A stretch of DNA of 64,000 bases. Source: Casuarius casuarius. Taxonomy: Eukaryota; Chordata; Aves; Casuariiformes; Casuariidae. Position numbers and translations under genes: made by a program. The notes under the pieces were generated by a model. That model did no database searches, had not been told where the DNA came from, and saw only the letters and a program-made list of their open reading frames with translations. Where the stretch lies: NCBI GenBank assembly GCA_003342895.1, contig PTFA01000020.1, forward strand, positions 6,031,644 through 6,095,643, read 5' to 3'. Each line of letters starts with the position of its first letter. The first letter of the stretch is position 1. Positions 59,521 through 64,000 of this stretch are shown here, piece after piece.

Positions 59521-62500
59521 GAGTAGGAGAGTTTGACCTACTGACACACAATTAAGAGAATTCGTTTCATGTAGGCTCGATGACAGTGGGGAAGTGCTCA
59601 GCTTCTAAAACAGCAGTAAGCATAAAACAAACACAGAAGTATGATATGCAACAGTTCCAATAAGTGGCTTCTCATGTTTCCTTGTTACCAACTGGACATG
59701 TTGGATGGACAAAGGACATGTCTGTGTAGACTAGAAAAAGATTTACTGTATCAATAGAAAACAACAACATGTGAGATTGAGCCAGTGCTGTATGTGCTCA
59801 GAGTAAGCTAAATTGCATAAACTACAAACTTGCCATACATTCTACCATGTTGGTGAACATGCTTTATCTTTGTCTACAGTTACTGCTAACTGAGGATGAA
59901 CACCCAATTGTCTTCACCTTTTACAGGTACACACTGTCAGTAACAGGTGATTTGCAAAGTGTTAACAAGGTGCAAGTTAGAGATTTTCAGTGACAAAGCA
60001 TTATTTCATTTTTCTAAAAGCACTCAGCATGTGAAAGCAGGAAAAAAAATGTAAAGTGCTGAAAAATGCAAACTCATACAGTTCTGGCCATCACAGACTA
60101 TCATTTACAGTAATGGGCTGTATCTACCAAGTAAATCTATGGAGAACTGAAACAAAGTTAGAGCCTATAAAGTGTGCAGGGTTGAATCTGAGATGTTAAC
60201 TCGGTTAAAATATTTCCTGCTTGTCTTTGCTGCTTTGTTTTTCCCTCAGTTAAGCTCATCTCAGTTAACCAGTCCAAGTTAAGACTGCACTTTTTTGCAG
60301 TATAGGCACATCTCAATTGTTGAGGATAGCTGTAATTAACACACACATGTTTTTCCAAGTCTAGCTAAGCCTATATGTACTTTATTTTCTCTCTCTTTCA
60401 TACCGTTTCTCCTCTTTTTATTTAGAAGATTCTCTAAGGAATTCTGAGATTAGATCAGGTTAGGTACTGAGTAGAGCGAAAAAAAGGGAATTTCATGAGT
60501 GAGCATAGAAACACTGGATCTAAAATACAGAAATTACTAAATTTAACATTAGCTGCAATTGCTTATATGCCACTGCCTCAGTCATGGTTTAATACTGTTT
60601 ACAAGAAAAGGAAAGGAATGGTCAACATAAGTTGTGGAAAGCATGAGTGACCCTGGTGGAATGGGTATCATGTACATTGCTCACCAGTGAGACATCTGTT
60701 TTCAACTATGAGGCTCTCAACAACTGCTGAATAAAATATCATGATATCTAAGCACCAGAGCTAACTCTGGTGACAGTCGCAGAATTTCTCCACACATCAG
60801 TCCTGTCATCCTCCATTAGCGGTGTTGCCAATGCCAGCCTGTTTGAAAAATATACTGTGGTCTGCCTGTGTGCATGTTTGACTGACTTCTAGCTTGTAGT
60901 TACTACTACTACATTTCAGTCATCAAGCCAGGATAGCCCATCATGACTGCAGACATCATAGACCTAAGTCCAATTAATTTGAAAACTGAAATTAGAGCAG
61001 GACATGTAAGTAGTTTAATTAAATCTCTGAAAAGGAATTAACCCATAGAATCTTCCTCCTCATTTTGCTGAAAACTTACCCTGTAAAATACTTAGTTTAC
61101 AACACAGGTCTGAATTTTACTGTGGTGCATATTGCCAGCAAACTGGCTTGCTGGTATACAGGAAGGTTTACAATACTGAAAAAATAATTAAATATCCTTT
61201 GAAAGAACAGTCAGAAGCACTGCAGACAAAATGCAAACAATCTCAAAACACCAGAGTTTTTTTCTAAAGGTAATTGGGAAGGAGGAGTTGTTTATATAGT
61301 AGTCTTATCCCAAAAGGCCACCACATATAATATTCTCACTGACTTTAATAGTTATAGTAGGTGCAGATTTATAGTCGGGTGTAAGGATGTTTCAGTCTTC
61401 ACCTCTTCACCTCTTATTAGCACTTGTCTTCTACTTCCTTGCCACAGTTTAAGCAGTCCCAGATGCTGTTCAGTACCAAAGCTCCCCTCTAGCTCCCATA
61501 AAACCAGAAAAAAGTATGTCGTGGAGTATATCATGTAACTGATGGAGATAGGGCAGGAATGGAAAGGGGAAAGATTCTCTGTGGAATATGACCTGATGAA
61601 CAAAGCCTGGTCTCAGCTCACTGTTAGTATCGGCATTAAATCTAACCTTTTCCTGAATAAACAAAAATTTACTAGCTTAATGCTTTCATTAGTACAAATA
61701 TTTTCAACAAAACTCACTTCATTTGATTTAATTTCTTAGGAAGAAATGTTTTTATTATAACAGTGAAAGGATAATGCACATTAATAACCTAAGCATCTGA
61801 AACAGGAATAAATGAAACCATATACAATTAAAGCAACTATAAATTTTCCACTGCCTTCATGAATGAATTTGTTTAGGCATTTCTAAATTATAGCAAACTA
61901 ATAGCAACCTATAACTGCAGTGATGAGGATAAATGAAACTATGAAATCTTTATATAGTATAAAAAAATCAAGACTAACACCATTTTATCAGAATAAAAAG
62001 TGCATGGGATTTACTTTATCCCAAAGCTGTCATTTAAAAATATCACTTACATTACTCTAAATCTGGAAGAGATTCCTACAAGATGTCTTGTCTTGTAAAA
62101 TAACATGGAAAAATGGATATAATTCTCTCTGGAGATGAATATATTCTTCTCAGAGTATTACAAACTTTGCAGTTATAAATGATACTTTCCACAATGCTGT
62201 GGTAAACAGGCATTCTAACTTATCATAATCTAGCTATAATTAAGAAAGATGGCTTAGTCACTATGTCTCTCTCTAGCTCAGCCAGAAGGTAAAGATTCCT
62301 TTAAAGATACACGACTGCCTCTCCAGGATTCTTTTTCTTAGTAGCCAAATGCCTCTCCCTTTTCTGGCAATCATACTCAGTCAGTCCTCGTTATTATGGA
62401 GCCAGAGGTTCTGCTTTTAATATGACTACTAAAATGGCATGCAGGGGGCAATTTGATAAGACAATGATATATATGCATTGAACACCACAGGTATTCACTT

Positions 62501-64000
62501 TTGAAATGCCCTCAATTTTTCCTAACTCATTCCCTACGTGAATAAATAAAAGCCACAACAAAAAAAATACCTTTTTCTTATTAGACTGCCAGAGATCCCA
62601 AAATCTAGTTGATATCTGTTTCCAATTTGTCTTTGTGGAAAGGAAGCCAAAGAGCTGCTTTTCTTCCTCCTTGCAGAATGCAGCCAAAATGTAGCCTAAC
62701 CTGGGTGCACCCACCCACACTCACCAGTATGTGCATTCTGGTCATGACTCTAGTTAATAAATTTGATTAGCTCGTACAGCACTCCAAGCCAGCAGCCCAC
62801 AAGGCAGGTTCGACCAATACCTTTGCTTCACTCACTGCTCTCAGCAGACCACCAAGGCTCTAGTTTGTATTTTTAAACCTGGGTTAAATTGTGGCATAAC
62901 CACAAACCATTGCATGCGATTACCAGTGGGGTTCCAATGACTGACTGACAAACAAAATCTTAGCACACTGAGCCTGCTTCTCCCAGTAGTAAACACATGT
63001 TATTAATGAAATGAAATGAAATGAAATGATTCTAACAGGCTACACAATTGGAAGCTTTTTTCTTGATTGACAGACTATCCTGTTCTTAACAGGCCAAACA
63101 AAGAGGGCAGAAAGAGTACACTTGTATTTTTTGCTTTACGAAGTAAAGACCTAAGGATATCGAAATGATTTCTCTGTTAAGTTTTAATCTAATGTAGTAT
63201 TTCTATGGCCAGTCACTGAGTGATGCATTACCTGGATACATACTCTCTGTTACTCTTAACAGACGGGGCTAGCATTTTCAAAAAGCCTTCCCCAAAATCT
63301 CTATTGCTTCCTTTCCACTGCTGACCCACTGCTCTGTCATCACTGACATAGCTTAGCAGGAAACCACATTGATTAAAAAAAAAAAGGCATGAACATGCAT
63401 GTAGCATGAGATCATGACACCATCACTCAGAACTACTGCAGACTAGTATAGTTTAATTGCCAGCTGCTCAAAACAACGCTTGGTAGGCTAGACTGGGTAT
63501 TAGGCAGCAGGATGGAACAGATGGGTTGCTCATTCATAGACAATATAGTTCATGTTCTTCAGAAGAAACTGGAACAGCCACAAAACAGGATGAAAACTGT
63601 TACACAGTTTCACCGCGCTTTTTTTTTTTCTCCACAAGGAGTGGATGAACACATCTTTAATGCCACAATTCATACCAAAACTGTCATCACAACTTTCAAG
63701 ACTCCTAAATTGGACCTACGACAGTCAGGAACTTAGCTGCACATTCAGTAGCAATGTTCTTCAGGCTATTATTAAGCAGTCCTCCCTAATTCAGTCTCTG
63801 CCCAGGCTGTTCACATATGCTACTACAGCACCCTGTGTCAGACTGGTGGAGAACAGAGAGAGGAAGCAGGGGTTGCTTCTGTCAGTGCTGCTGCCAAAAA
63901 AATAAAAATGCGAGTCAAACTATAGCCTCAGTCTGATGAAACTAATCCAACTCATTTCACCCAGTGATGCCACTAGCCAGTAATCACTAACAAACAGGCA
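59521..64000. other. Non-coding interval
   Basis: AT-rich, no recognised gene or named repeat. There is a pentanucleotide run (ATGAA)n at about 63,006-63,028 and an A11 run near 63,376. Confidence 0.5.

Noticed and set aside
1..64000. CRISPR arrays, bacterial operons, tRNA or rRNA genes
   Set aside because: No regularly spaced repeats, no operon-like coding density and no cloverleaf or rRNA sequence were seen. The genome is vertebrate in character.

Overview
The window looks like AT-rich, intron- and repeat-dominated nuclear DNA from a sauropsid, most likely a bird. The evidence is several truncated CR1-type LINEs, faint MIR-like SINE relics, one CpG island and a compact class II (ERVK/alpha-beta type) endogenous retrovirus. 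Nothing looks bacterial, and there is no rRNA, tRNA or CRISPR array that I can support. Most of the 64 kb holds no recognisable gene.

The outstanding object is a 3,956 bp provirus at 20,893-24,848. It has two 238 bp LTRs that differ at three positions and a perfect 6 bp target duplication (TATTAT). Inside it is a mosaic. In order it holds a tRNA-Lys3-type primer binding site and leader, a gag matrix-like segment, and a spliced (intronless) fragment of the host gene VAPB (start codon to about residue 160, plus 5' UTR). Next come what looks like the R-U5/PBS/leader of a second, different retrovirus and a 51 bp poly(A)-like tract. It ends with an integrase region with a visible D,D35E triad, a remnant of env TM, a polypurine tract and the 3' LTR. 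Most of gag, and all of protease, reverse transcriptase and env SU, are missing. The simplest model is a defective retrovirus that captured VAPB mRNA and a second viral RNA by template switching, as acute transforming retroviruses capture host genes, and then integrated fairly recently. The gag and VAPB MSP-domain frames are the same frame, separated by one UGA stop followed by CUA.

Region by region: 1-7.2 kb has no clear gene, with one minus-strand CR1 reverse transcriptase fragment (4.4-5.0 kb). 7.2-8.5 kb is a CpG-rich, promoter-like patch. 8.5-20.9 kb is unremarkable, with MIR-like and CR1 relics. 20.9-24.85 kb is the provirus. 25-33 kb is non-coding with two old CR1 pieces. 33.4-39.4 kb holds three short minus-strand exon candidates (signal peptide, stalk, transmembrane) whose splice phases agree. 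They may be part of an unidentified small type I membrane protein gene. 39.4-64 kb is non-coding sequence with CR1 copies at 40.5-41.0 and 58.3-59.5 kb, a perfect 15 bp inverted repeat and a compound trinucleotide microsatellite.

All identifications come from reading the sequence and from family knowledge; no database search was run.
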